This document shows positions 11,969-23,469 of a stretch of 64,000 bases of DNA, piece by piece. Numbering within the stretch: position 1 is the first letter of the stretch; each line of letters starts with the position of its first letter. The translations under genes were made by a program, and so were the position numbers. Origin of the DNA: Dolomedes plantarius (taxonomy: Eukaryota; Arthropoda; Arachnida; Araneae; Dolomedidae); assembly GCA_907164885.2 (NCBI GenBank), contig OU015501.1, positions 58,686,119 through 58,750,118 of the forward strand. The letters are read 5' to 3'. The notes beneath the pieces were generated by a model. It worked only from the letters and a program-made list of their open reading frames with translations. It made no database searches and was not told the origin of the DNA.

Positions 11969-12528
11969 GATATGAAGTTACTCTGTGTAGAAGTAATAAT
12001 TAATAGAAATGAGGGCTAAAGCATAAAATAAGATATTTCAGAGGTGGAAAAAAAAATTATACAGCAAATAAGCAAATAAAATTATTAGTTAAATAAATTT
12101 ATTATAATAAGCAAAAAACGAATTTTGTATAAATAATGAATTCTAAGGAACTAATTGAAATACGAGTAGCAAATTAAAAACTTTATACATTTTTTGGGTT
12201 CGATATGAAGTTACTCTGTTTAGAAGTAATGATGAATTCTAAGGAACTAATTGAAATACGAGTAGCAAATTCAAAACTTTATACATTTTTGGGGTTTGAT
12301 ATGAAATTATTCTGTTTAGAAGTAATAATTAATAGAAATGAGGGCTAAAGCATAAAATAATATATTTCAGAGGTGGAAAAAAATATATATAGCAAATAAG
12401 CAAATAAAATTATTAGTTAAATAAATTTATTATAATAAGCAAAAACGAATTTTGTCTAATTAATGAATTCTAAGGAACTAATTGAAATGCGAGTAGCAAA
12501 TTAAAAACTTTATACATTTTTTGGGTTC
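11969..12528. repeat. Tandem repeat, 232-bp unit, with one internally deleted unit
   Basis: Three head-to-tail units each begin near GATATGAA (11969, 12201, 12297). The first and third are about 232 bp and nearly identical. The middle one is about 96 bp and lacks the interior, keeping only the two ends. The unit carries no protein motif. Confidence 0.9.
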
Positions 12529-13544
12529 AGTGAACGTTAGCTCTATCCAAAAACAGTTCAAAAAAGGAAATAAAATCTTCTTAGCTTTTCTGAAGTCGAT
12601 TCCCGGGAAGAAAGTTCTTTAAAGGAGAAATTTTTATGCGGGTTGTTTTTCTAAATATTTATTCACGTTACTACAACTATATGACAAAACATTTTTGACA
12701 CACGAACACTACAAAAAACATCTAATTAAAGGTTACATTAAAATTTAGCATAATTTCCTCACACCTAATATGCAGCGCGTTTTGTGCGGCCTCTATCTAT
12801 CAGTTTTCAATCAGTTCTGTTTACAAAAAAGTCTCTTCTGCATTCGCGCATGCGTTGAGAGTACATATTCCTCGACAACATTTATGCAATTTTATTCTTT
12901 GGATTTCGATGCATCTCATGCTCACTTTTCTCAATTTTGGGTCCGCTCTATCGTACACGTATACAAAGTAAGGCACTAGTTTCCATCGTATTTGTATAAA
13001 AATGGTATCAGACCGTTCTTGAGGCACATTACAAGCTCAATTTTTTTTTCTTTTGCTAGTTTTGAAAGTAAAACATGCAGAAAATGGGAACTGAAGGAAG
13101 AAGAACAAACGGTTTTAATTTACCTTAAGCGTGGCAGATGAGAACTGAGTTATAAAAAATAGATTTAAATTTATACAGCAGAGTTTGATATTAAATTAAA
13201 TATACAAATCAAATAAACAACATAATCATTTATCAAATAAATTTAAAAGCGTACTGCAAAATGTATTGCATGTAAATAGGAGTCACAGAGGATGTAATAA
13301 AAATACGAACATCAGATTTAAAATTTGCACATGTAATTTTATAATTTGGATTTGGATGAATATTTTTTTGCATCCCTTTTCTCACTATTGTGCCTGCTCT
13401 ATCGTACATAAAAATGCGAGATGTTTTCCCCTGGACACTAACTTGTTTGAAAGTAGTTAGACGCTGCTCTTAAGGCCCATTAAATTTTGATGACTATTCT
13501 CTATTTTTACTTTACTGCACTATTTGTGGTAAACCACAAGTTAT
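12529..13544. other. Intergenic stretch with a weak old duplication
   Basis: No gene recognised. Segments near 12895-13030 and 13345-13480 share scattered matches, including TTTGGATTT and GCTCTATCGTACA, in the same order, which suggests an old diverged duplication. Confidence 0.4.
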
Positions 13545-13548
13545 GGAC

Positions 13549-14110
13549 TGTAAGGACTTTGCCTTAAATAAAAGACTGCTAGCCTTTTTGTATTTAATGC
13601 TTTAATTGCATTTCTCGACTAAATACAGGCTATTTACAATATATATAAAAAGATTAAATTCGTGGGTTCACGGCATCAGACTTGAGGTCAGACTTGACAG
13701 GTCAGACTTGAGTTGTCGCTGCGCTCATTCAAATCTATCTCGGCCCGACAGTATCTCCTTGTCTCCGGCTCCAGCGTCACTCTGAATAACTTAATCTCTA
13801 AATCACTGTCTTTTTTAACTTGCGTCCGGTGACTTTATATACCTGCGCTAAACGTTCTCGAAATGTCTGGAAAACGCCGCCTTTCTTTATTTAGTTACGT
13901 TCCCAGACGACTAGGCGCCTCCGTACGGCCACTTCCTTTTGGTAGCAGACGAACGGTTCCGCGAGCTGTCGGTAGCACTTCCGGTCTTTATGTCGCCAAG
14001 ACTGTCTGTCTCCAGCCGTCTAAATCGATTATGTGCACAAACCGCGCGTTGGTTGGTCTTCACGGAATTTCATCGTGCAAAAAATTCGCTATTGTACGGG
14101 AGTCGTTACA
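13549..14110 (-). repeat. Solo LTR of an LTR retrotransposon
   Basis: A 562-bp segment with inverted ends: TGTAAGG at the left and CGTTACA at the right. It is flanked by a 4-bp direct repeat, GGAC (13545-13548 and 14111-14114), as left by an LTR integrase. On the minus strand the LTR begins TGTAACGACTCCCGTAC, has a TATA-like TATATAAAG (about 13835-13843) and an AATTAAA-like signal near its end. No internal coding region remains, so two LTRs have recombined to one. The 111-residue ORF within it at 13863 has no recognisable similarity and is treated as chance. Confidence 0.85.
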
Positions 14111-14290
14111 GGACATTTTCCACCTCCAGACCTGTGAGGCACTGTCGACTCGAAATCTCTGTAGCCGATATTGGGAGACAAGAGTATTGAGCAATTGATA
14201 CGTTCCTGTTTCCTTCTGCTTTTTACTTATTTTTCTTGTTGTTTTTGTTTATTGCTTGTCATTGGGGGAAAATATCGTTTAGAAGAATAA

Positions 14291-14469
14291 GGGCCTGTTT
14301 ACACAGGAGTCCGGTAGCAGAAGCGTTAAGGAATTGAAATATATTTAACCAATATCAAACCTCCAAACGATTAGCAATGAAATTTTTAACGCATATGATT
14401 GATTGATTTTCGTCTAAGCGCCATCTTTCCTTTTACGCTTCCATTACCGGACTCCTATATGACAGGTTC
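14291..14469. mobile_element. Small MITE, Harbinger-like ends
   Basis: A 179-bp palindromic element. The left starts GGGCCTGTTTACACAGGAGT; the right end on the minus strand starts GAACCTGTCATATAGGAGT. Both arms continue with CCGGTA. It is flanked by TAA on each side, matching the 3-bp targets of PIF/Harbinger elements. It has no coding capacity. Confidence 0.75.
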
Positions 14470-14540
14470 TAACATTCAGTTCAGAGCAACTAATACAAAC
14501 AAACAAAAAAATTTATTCAGATAGACTTTTGACTAAAAAA

Positions 14541-14785
14541 ATATTTCAGGTTGTCTCTTCTAACGAAACTACCCCGGGTTATTAACGTAGGATTACTTAT
14601 CGTTGCCTACCTCTTTTCTTTTCTTTTCCCTTTTTTTTTTTTTTTTTGACTACGCAGTTTGACACTTTTCTGTTTAATCGTTTACTAATACTGGGTTTGT
14701 CGTGCTGTCAAAATTATAACTCGTGATGGACTCTGAATTTTTTCTTTCCGGAGGACTGTTATTGAGGAACGTAATCCTACGTTAA
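14541..14785 (+). repeat. Dispersed repeat family X, copy 1
   Basis: Starts with TTCAGGTTGTCTCTTC, then AACGTAGGATTAC, and ends with the inverse, GTAATCCTACGTT. Other copies lie at 24681, 28909, 40180 and 45661. The interior holds a conserved G+C-richer block (around CTCGTGATGG). It has no ORF and its class is unknown. Confidence 0.75.
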
Positions 14786-14865
14786 AAATTATATCGAATG
14801 CGATACTATATTCATTGTTTGGCAATCAAAACCTTTTGCTATATTTTTATTCATTAACTAGCTGA

Positions 14866-14873
<8 letters not shown>

Positions 14874-14896
<23 letters not shown>

Positions 14897-14898
14897 TA
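14874..14898. repeat. (TA)n tract, left of the nested Tc1
   Basis: About 25 bases of TA inside Helitron copy A. Its other half resumes at 16117-16142 beyond the Tc1. Confidence 0.9.
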
Positions 14899-16116
14899 CT
14901 GAAGTGCCACTGAATTAGGGATAGCAAAGTCTATGCAAATTGTGTAGCGCTGCGCACCATGTACGCGCAAGTGAGGGCGCTGTGGTAACTGCATATATAG
15001 CGCGTACTGTGGTTGTTCTGAATTAGTTGTTGGAATTGCCAGTATGGGTAAACTGCCTGATTTAGACACCTTCGATCGCGGACAAATCGTAGGTGCGCGA
15101 CGCATGGGCCATTCAATTTCCGAAATCGTCAGACAGCTAGGATTTTCAAGGTCGACAGTGTCAAGAGTATACCAAGAATACATGGATGGTGGAAAAAAAA
15201 CTAACGATCGGGCAAACTGCAAAGAACAATTAGCCTTGACAGTGCGGGGTGAGAGACGGCTCAGGCGTATTGTACGTAGCCAGCGAAGCCAAACATTAGC
15301 TCAAATTACCACCCAGTTTAATGACGGTGCCAGTCGTACAGTCAGTAAACGGACTGTGCAACGCTCGCTTCACCGTATGGGTTTCGGGAGCCGTCGACCT
15401 ACGAGAGTACCATTGCTCTATACTCGCCATCGGGTTGCACGTCTTGCCTGTGCAAGAGAGTACAGAGACTGGAGTGTAGAGGACTGGAAACGAGTAGCAT
15501 GGAGTGATGAGTCTCGATTCCGACTACTTAACGCTGACGAGAGGCTGAGAATATGGCGTCAGGCTCATGAAGCCATGGATCTTGCAAGCCTGGCTGGAAC
15601 TGTACAAGGGCATGGTGGCTGAATCATGGTCTGGGGTGTTTTTTCGTGGCGCGGTTTGGGATCTTTGGTGCGTGTGCCAACCTTCCTCAATGCAATTCGG
15701 TACGTAGAGTTGCTGGGTGATCACCTCCATCCGTTTATGCTGTCCTGTCATCCGCACGGTAATGGAGTTTTCCAGCAAGACAACTGTACCTCTCACAAGT
15801 CCCGGTTGGCTACTGGCTGGTTGGATGAGCATTCCTCTGACTTCACAGTCATGAATTGGCCACCTAGAAGCCCAGACTTAAATCCTATTGAGCATCTTTG
15901 GGATGTTTTGGAACAAGGCGTGAAAGGCCATCACACAGCACCAAAGAACCTTACTGAATTATGGACAGCTTTAGCCAATATTTGGCAAGCCATTCCCGTG
16001 GAACGTTTCCAGAAACTTGTTGAATCTATGCCTCGTCGTGTGGCAGCCGTTATCAAGACCAGAGGAGGCTCAACTCGTTACTAGGTAGGTATCCCTAATT
16101 CAGTGGCACTTCAGTG
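14897..16116 (+). mobile_element. Tc1/mariner transposon, DD36E type, copy 2, inside a Helitron
   Basis: Exactly 1220 bp, the same as copy 1 at 8066-9285 and in opposite orientation. Termini are the same inverted repeats (TACTGAAGTGCCACTGAATT at left, one base changed). It is flanked by TA on both sides within the Helitron's TA tract. Confidence 0.95.
15044..16084 (+). pseudogene. DD36E transposase with one nonsense codon
   Basis: The whole 346-codon frame is preserved except codon 193 (15620-15622), which is TGA where copy 1 has serine in GGSIMVW. By my count about 26 residues differ from copy 1, roughly 92 percent identity. Catalytic residues D155, D246 and E283 are all present with the same 36-residue spacing. 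A few substitutions lie near conserved motifs, such as R293 to G near the Glu motif. Without readthrough only the DNA-binding half and first catalytic Asp would be made. Confidence 0.93.
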
Positions 16117-16147
<31 letters not shown>

Positions 16148-16861
16148 TAAATACGACGATCAATGTATACAATTAATGTAAAAAAAAAAAATATATATAT
16201 TTATAAAAAAAATCGTAAGAGATATTTTTATAGACAAAATAATGCAGAAGAAAATATTCAAATTAAATCTAATAGGACATACTAAAGAATATAGTACAGT
16301 TAATAAAGTACAGTTTGAGGACCATATCTTTTACTGTATTTTAATATTTTTTGGATAATGTCCAATCCGTCTGCCGCATTAGCAAGGGAAAAAATATTTT
16401 TTTTGTCTATTTCATTTTTATGGACGTGACGATAAATTTATTTAAAGTACCAGAAAAAGAAATCACGTGATCAGCATTTAATAAATTAAATTCTAAAATT
16501 TAATCTTTAAAAATTCACCAAACATCAGAAAATGGAGGTAAAGATTCGAAAGAGATTTCATTTTAAAGGAATTTTTATGATCTTTCTTGTGATATGAATT
16601 TTATAACCCTCAAATTATTATTTAAAATGCAAATTTAAAACAAGTTACTACAGCAAATTTAAAACAAGTTAAACAGCTTAAAAACTTAATTTTGAAAAAT
16701 CTAAGAAGAATTTTTCAAAAATCTTTCTTAGTGCACCCCTACACTATAAGAAGAATCGCCATGCAAAATTTCAGCCCTTTAGGTCCAGAGGTTTGGTCTG
16801 TGCGTTGTATGTCAGTGAGTCAGTGAGTCAGTCAGTTACGGAACTGTTTTATATATATAGA

Positions 16862-18529
16862 TTATATACTTACTGATCCAATAAAATTTAATTTCTTTAA
16901 CAAGGGGAATTATGTTCTGAGCAGTAAGTGCAGAAGTTTTGTGGAAGTAAAGACCACAAATATCTTACCTTATTAAAAAATAAATATGGATTAAAATTAG
17001 GATAGTAATTCCGATAATAAATATAGAATGAAACTGAAAAATTGATGGTAATTTGAAGATTTTTTCAAAGGCATTGTTTAAATCGTGTATTGAATATTCT
17101 AAATGTAAATCACTTATTGGACTGTTATATGACAAGATTTCATTTTAACTCTGCTTCGTAATTCGGTATTCTTTATGAATAAAATTCCGATTCAAGGTTA
17201 GAGAGATCCAGATTCAACCCCTAACTTGGTAGAACCCCTTTCTCTCTTTCTAGTTTTCCTTTCATTAGTTAAAATTGTCTGTGCATCTATAATTAAATGT
17301 GAAGCGGCATACAGAAAAAATGCACGGGAGAAAATTTTGTGGTAGCATTTTTGGATTCAGCATGGGATCGCATGCGTTAAACTGGAATAATTCATCCTGT
17401 AACACCTTTCCTGTATTAAAAGATAGCATGTTTTTGTATTTAATTAGCTAAGGATTATAGAATCGTGAATTAATTATTGAATAGATCTTCGAAAAGAGAA
17501 AGAATTTATTCCGATAAGCTTTTGCGATATGCATATTCACCCGAAAGAAATTATATATTCAGATTTTAATGCGTGTTGAAAATGTTAATTTTTGTTAAGT
17601 TTTCTTTGTAGTGCTCGGCCTTTCGAAATAATGATAAAAGTCTTTTGGATTACATGTTGGTTTTTTGATTGATTTCCAGATATAAACAATTTGAAGCTCA
17701 AATCTGAACTTGAAAAAAAAATATATGTAACCACTAAAATTTTGGAAAATTTTTAAATTAAAATTTTGAAATTTTTAAGCACACTGATAAAAATTGACTT
17801 ATTGTAAACTAAGTGTAATAGAATCCAGAATTTTTATGCATATCAATACAGGAAAAACATCCCCAATAAATTAATCCCTTTCTAAGTATTGTATAATGCT
17901 ATTTATGGCTTTCCTTCGCTATTTAATTTCAGATTTTATACATAAAATTTAAAAATGCAATTTTTTCTGTGTTGACTTAAATATTATTTAAAAGCTATTT
18001 TTAGGTAAAATTCTGGTCCATTAGTCGAGGGCTACAATGTTAATTTGATCATGTCATCTAAAAAAAAATTTAGATGCATTTTTAAAACTCTCTTAAAGAC
18101 TCAATATTTAACCCCGAAAAAGAAAATCATTTCAACAAAAGTACTGTCATATACACCTGAAAAATTATTCTAATGGCCAAATATATCAATGAAAAATCTC
18201 GAGTCACTTACATCAATCGAGTTGAAATTTTCTAAATTTGACAGAAAATCGTAAAATTTTAAGATAATGCATTATTGCTTTAAGAGTATAATCCGTTTTT
18301 CTTCAGTTCCCTTTCCCATCGCCATTCATCGGCAAATCCGTAAAGCCGCACATAACCTTAACTAAAAACATGGCTAAAGAAGAAATCGGTGGGTGGTTGG
18401 ATTGGGGGTTAATTAGGAAAGTGACGCAAGCAGCAGATCGAGTGGAGCCCGACTACCAGATTGGTGGTGCTAAAGTTGCGAACAGATTATGAATGTTCGA
18501 TGAAGCTCTATGGAAGGCAGACCAGAGCC
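16862..18529. other. Intergenic stretch, nothing recognised
   Basis: A+T-rich sequence without protein-like ORFs or repeats shared with the rest of the window. Confidence 0.5.
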
Positions 18530-18537
18530 AAATGTTC

Positions 18538-18739
18538 AGTGACGTAGCGAGCATAACTGGCGCCCGGGGCACGATAACTTTTTGGCACCCCCCCCCCCCC
18601 AAAAAAAAAAAAAAAAAAAAGAAAAAATATATATATATATATAGTAATATAATATGTAGAATTAGTTAAAAGGACCATTTAGCGCTCCTCTGCGAGTGGC
18701 GCCCGGGGTATGATAGACCCCCCCCCCGCTACGCCACTG
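18538..18739. mobile_element. hAT-type MITE with perfect 8-bp target duplication
   Basis: A 202-bp element. The left end is CAGTGACGTAGCG; the right end on the minus strand is CAGTGGCGTAGCG. A GGCGCCCGGGG block recurs inverted inside both ends. It is flanked by CAAATGTT on both sides (18530-18537, 18740-18747). It contains C, A and TA runs but no coding sequence. Confidence 0.93.
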
Positions 18740-18747
18740 CAAATGTT

Positions 18748-20043
18748 AGTTGAGACTGGTTGAGTTTAAGCAGAGACCGAACTAAGTCATTGGCACTTTT
18801 TGATGAGAAGTAAGTTTTAGGCAAGACTTACTTATTTAAAATTATAATTCAATTGGTGATGTGATCTTCCGTTAAGTATCCAAAGCAGCTGCAAATGTTA
18901 GTTGTAATTTTAGGTCGTCACTGCTGTACTCTTAAGTAGATCAGCGAATAAATCTTCTTCTCGTTACTTTGAGCTCATTTTTTAAATCATACCTCACCTA
19001 TCAATTAATTAGGTAATAGAAGTTTCTTTGTGAGATGAAGGAGAAAGTATTTCAATTTATTAATTAATTAACCCCACAACGAAACTTTTATGGTCAAAAT
19101 TTTAATTTAAGTGTGATACTTAAAAATATGCATCATATCATATTTTAAACAATGAGCAATTACATTCCCATATAAACAGTCGTTTTTAGATAAATTCATA
19201 TCCATTTATCTGTGTGATGTATAAATGTCATCAAACATCATGTACTAATTCGGGGCTGGTTTGTAAATCGAGAAGGTGCGGTACACAATTCTGTATCTCT
19301 ATTGTGCAAACATATACGTTTAAGCAGCGCATTACAATTTGAGCAATTTTTAGAGAAGAAATAGGAATTTTAGTGAAAATTGCGAAATATTTTAGTAGTT
19401 CATATTCCAACTTGCAAAGACTTTATCGTGCAAAAATAATACCCTAAATTTGTCGCAGCCTTCCACTTCATTGCAAACAATACAAAACACGACTACCGCT
19501 GAGCAGCTATCACTCCCTGCTCTCCGAAGACCAATAAATCTTTGCGGTTGCAGTCAATGGGAGTGTCTGTAAAATCCGTTCGGGAGCCTACATCCCACTG
19601 GGAATTCAAGGGGCACAAAAGGTGCGATCCCCCACTCTGGAAAACAATCAGGGGCTCAAAAGGTTCTCCATCTTCAATCATGAATGTTTCACGCTACATC
19701 TGTAGGGTCCCCATAATACTTGAATTTTGGACTCATCCATTATTCAAAAGTCATCGCTTCGAGTTCATATAACCACAAAATAGGTGTTTGATGACCCACA
19801 TGGATGTGAAACCATACATTTTGAACAGCTAAGTAGGATTGATAAGACTTTACATGTATTTTCAACCACTATGAAATCTTAAGCACTTATATAACAAGTA
19901 AAATGCATAATTTTATATATTACTTATACTAATAAAAGTACACTGCACACACTCACACGTATATATATTTATTTTATTATTATTTATTTATTTGTTTTAA
20001 TGATTATCCAGAGGATGGTGTGTTTATCTTAAAGATTCCATCT
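18748..20043. other. Intergenic stretch, nothing recognised
   Basis: No protein-like ORF. There is a short G+C-richer patch at 19480-19700 without recognisable coding signal. Confidence 0.5.
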
Positions 20044-20051
20044 TTCATAAA

Positions 20052-20691
20052 TAGGGTTTGACGGTTTTTCAAACCCGGTTTTAAAAAACCGGTTTTTAAA
20101 TTAAGAAAACCGGTTTAAAAGAATTCAAATTATGTAAAAATTAATTTTTAACTTATTTGATTTCTTGAAGACCCTGAAGAAAAACTGACAAATCCAAAGA
20201 CACTGAAAGCTGAATTTTCATTATTTGAGGCAACGAATAAAAGAACCAAAAACTTAGATTTGTTATTTGATACCCTGAAAACTATAAAACCAAGCCCAGT
20301 AGCCAGTATTTTCAATTTCAGGCAATATTGTGTCCAAAATAAGAACAAGACTTAGCCACCGTTCAGTGGATATTTTATGTTTTTTAAAATCCTATTTTCT
20401 TAGGAGAAATTAAAATTACTGAAATAAATATAAATATTATTTGAAATTTGAGATTTTTGTTTGAGTTTTCATTATTTTGTGTAAGTAATGTGTAATCCTT
20501 AATTTTTTTTATATATTTTGACTTTTATATTGATTTTGTTTTTTGCTATTTTATATAAATTAAATAAAATATTTTTCCTTATTCTATTTTTTTTTTTGGA
20601 CAAAAATTCGTAAACCGGCTAAAACCGGTTTTTTGGAAATCTGGAATTCGAAAACCGGTTTTTAGAAAAGTAGGTTTTTGCATAAACCCTA
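20052..20691 (+). mobile_element. hAT element remnant with 8-bp target duplication and transposase tail
   Basis: A 640-bp element with ends TAGGGTTTGACGG and, inverted, TAGGGTTTATGC. It is flanked by TTCATAAA on both sides (20044-20051, 20692-20699). Both ends contain repeated AAACCGG motifs, in direct and inverted orientation, that look like transposase-binding subterminal repeats. It is an internally deleted hAT with only the C-terminal coding part left. Confidence 0.9.
20160..20400 (+). pseudogene. hAT transposase C-terminal fragment
   Basis: One forward frame reads KNLDLLFDTLKTIKPSPVAS and then continues to a region aligned with the hAT dimerisation block. The usual ERAFS-type core has decayed, and an in-frame stop follows near 20355. 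The order (a DLL...L-IKP motif, then a Phe-rich segment) is what I recognise from hAT families. Most of the transposase is missing. Confidence 0.65.
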
Positions 20692-20814
20692 TTCATAAAC
20701 AATTATTTATTTAACGATAATATAAGCACCGTTGATCAATATACGTTATTATTAAACTTTATATATCATAAGTTTTCTGAATTTCGTTTTCCTTTATATG
20801 TTAGAGTTCAGGTT

Positions 20815-20817
<3 letters not shown>

Positions 20818-20852
<35 letters not shown>
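20818..20852. repeat. (TA)n tract left of MITE
   Basis: About 35 bases of TA ending at the terminus of the MITE at 20853. Confidence 0.9.
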
Positions 20853-20857
<5 letters not shown>

Positions 20858-21153
20858 TAGCGAACCCGGTATATAACGAACGAAAATTTTGGTCCCGCCG
20901 TTTTCCTATTGTACATAATTTAATCAGTATTGTGTCAGTTTGATGTAATCGATTTTAGTCGATTTAATTCCTTAATGATCGTTTTTAATAGATTTTATCC
21001 TTTTTGTAACACATCATTATTAAATACACATTGCAACTAATGTGTTATACATTTTGTGAACTCTAGCATTTTTCTTAACGGTTCGGATATAGCGAACCAC
21101 CTGATAAAGCGAACAAAACCTTTGGTCCCTTGAAGTTCGTTATAACGGGGTTC

Positions 21154-21157
<4 letters not shown>
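20853..21157. mobile_element. pogo/Tigger-like MITE between two TA tracts
   Basis: The ends are inverted: the left contains CGAACCCGGTATATAACGAA, and the right on the minus strand contains CGAACCCCGTTATAACGAAC. Additional inverted copies of a TAGCGAAC motif lie inside. TA repeats abut both sides, consistent with a TA target. About 305 bp, no coding capacity. Confidence 0.7.

Positions 21158-21222
<65 letters not shown>
21158..21222. repeat. (TA)n tract right of MITE
   Basis: About 65 bases of TA repeat. Confidence 0.95.
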
Positions 21223-21225
<3 letters not shown>

Positions 21226-22185
21226 GGATTTATATACATGTGTGTGTGATCGTACAGAGAATGAGAGATTATGAAATTAACAATTTCGCGAAGCTAAAAG
21301 AAATTGAAAATTTAAGCAGGTAACGCAAGTCAGGTATGATATATGTTAACTAAATTCCAGATTAAATTTTATAAACAGGAGGGAAACCGTAAACAGAACG
21401 AAAGAAAAGGAAATTTTACAAAGATGGTTGGAAATGGGAACAAGCCAATTGTTTTAACAAGGCAAGGGGAATTTTTTGAAGTAATGAACAATGTGTTTAG
21501 AAGACTAGTGTTATAATTATGTTTTAAATAAAAAATATCCCTATTTATATCGCCCTATGAAAATTAGTTCCGCAATGAATATTGATTTAGACAGAATAAA
21601 ACGAAATGAAATAAAATAAAGATGTAACCAGACACACGTTGGAGTTCAGATAAACCGGCATTGTAACCTGAAAATACCGTTAAATGCACATTACACAGCT
21701 ATACTACCGGACTTCATAGCTTAGCCTAATCTACCTTAAACATGATCCTTTCTTACATTAGCCTACATTTGGGCAGAATAGTCTAACACTAAGTGATAAA
21801 ACTAAGTGTTGAGTATCTCACGCCACTAATTCAACATGTTCTGAAGGTGGAAAAACAGAGTGATTGAATGGTTACTCATCATTAACTGCGACTGAAAGCC
21901 AAGCATCTTTGGAGCACAAAATTAAAATTAACTGCTGGATGAGACTAATTCTACAACTATAGGGTCATAATAATGAATTCCAAGAATAGCTTAAAGAAGG
22001 CACTGTAGCACTTGTTGATGGTTTAGTAGGCTAGTGTTCTTTAGGAAGATATCAAATTTTTTTAACTTTTAGCTCTCCTTTTCATTAGCATTTATCTATA
22101 GAGGGCAACAATATCTTGTATCTGCTTGTCAGCTGCTTCAATTATACGAAAATTAACCTTCATTTAATCTGACAGAAGTATACCA
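21223..22185. other. Intergenic stretch, nothing recognised
   Basis: No protein-like ORF or repeat recognised. Confidence 0.5.
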
Positions 22186-22193
22186 CTGCAGAT

Positions 22194-22699
22194 CAGGGCC
22201 CGATTTAGAAAATTCTTGACTATAGGCTCAACTCAGGATGGGGGCCCCCTAACACTGATGTGGGCGTAAAATTTCCAAAATTGATACACACAAAAAAAAT
22301 AATCATGAATTACTGTGAAAGTACCATTTTACCAATAATTAGTTATTTGAAGCGTAGAAGCCTAGAACATTACCAAATAACAAAAAGCAATACAACATAT
22401 TAACTTCATCATCAAACACCAATATAATGCAACCAGAAAAACTTATTAATCCCTTATATACACTATAACATACATATGATGAACTATACATATAACTATA
22501 CATATGATGAACTAATCAATCAAATTTGAAAGGATATATATAAAAAATAAATTGCTATTAAGAAAGGTAAAATAAAAATGAAAAAATTGAATTGGGAATT
22601 TTTTCTTTTAAAAGAATTTTTTTTTTTTTTTGGGGGGGGGGCAACATTCGGGGGCCCCTAGGCCCGGGCCTACCGGGCCTAATGGAAAATCAGGGCCTG
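22194..22699. mobile_element. hAT-type non-autonomous element, CAGGGCC-ended
   Basis: A 506-bp element. The left end is CAGGGCCCGATTT; the right end on the minus strand is CAGGCCCTGATTT. It is flanked by a perfect 8-bp duplication, CTGCAGAT (22186-22193, 22700-22707). It ends in a G-run and a GGGGCCCCTAGGCCCGGGCC stretch. The interior is A+T-rich without coding sequence. Confidence 0.93.
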
Positions 22700-23108
22700 C
22701 TGCAGATAGTACCAAATGTCTGTTTGGGAGCTGGAGCTCGATGCTGCAGCTCATGGTGACGAGAGAATAGAGTAGTGCATGTCACTAACCAGGGAAAAGA
22801 TAAAAATTTAAAACTCGGATGCAGCTTCTACAAATAACATCTTTTTTTGCCGCACCAAGAAATAGAAAACTATTATGTTGAACTATCGTCAGTTGGAAAC
22901 CATTTGCATATAAATTAAAAGCTATAAAATTTATTCTTATAAATACTCTTAGTTTCTTGAAGATGTCTGACAGATATTCTTATTTATTAGAGAAAAGACA
23001 GAGCGAATATTTAAAAAAAAATATTAATAAATTGCTCTTACTTATTCTATTTTGTATGCGATTGATATTTGTTTACTGATAGCTATATCAAGTTACTGAA
23101 ATTTTAAA

Positions 23109-23224
23109 GGCATGTTCACATGCTGTCCGGAGCATCAGCGTAAAATTTTTTAACCAATCATATACCAATCAGCGCCAACAGAATCTTTAACGCTAACGCT
23201 GACGGATTTTATGTGAGCAAGCCA
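23109..23224. mobile_element. Very small palindromic MITE
   Basis: A 116-bp element with GGCATGTTCACA at left and the related inverted TGTGAGCAAGCCA at right. The arms also share an inverted CAGCGT motif. It is flanked by TTAAA on both sides, though A+T-richness makes that weak evidence. Confidence 0.55.
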
Positions 23225-23469
23225 TTAAAGTGCTTGCAGTAGCTAAGCCCATCTACTATATTATCTGTGCTATCCATTTGTACTAACTATCTTATAATAT
23301 CTGTGCAAATAAATCTTGCATTATATCAGTAAAACACTCAATTAAAAGAATAAATTTTAACTTTTTTCCCCCAGAGCTAAAAAATAATTTCAGATAATAA
23401 ATAAGGCAAAAAATAATAAACAATATGTATTTCAGAAAATAAATACGATATCTGTAAATCATTATAATG

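Larger units (their letters stand above)
14858..16861 (-). mobile_element. Non-autonomous Helitron, copy A, split by a Tc1 element
   Basis: On the minus strand it begins TCTATATATATAAAAC at 16861 after a host A, and ends CTAG at 14858 with TTTTCAG just before it. This matches Helitron rules (5' TC, 3' CTRR, insertion between A and T). The usual 3' hairpin is partly lost in this copy. A 1220-bp Tc1 (14897-16116) sits in the element's (TA)n tract, so the Helitron itself is about 780 bp. It has no Rep/helicase coding region. Confidence 0.8.

Noticed and set aside
13863..14198. 111-residue ORF with many Arg and Ser
   Set aside because: Mostly inside the solo LTR, no recognisable domain, and crosses the LTR border.
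19480..19780. Possible host exon in a G+C-richer patch with overlapping ORFs on both strands
   Set aside because: No domain, no splice-site support I can defend, and equal openness on both strands.
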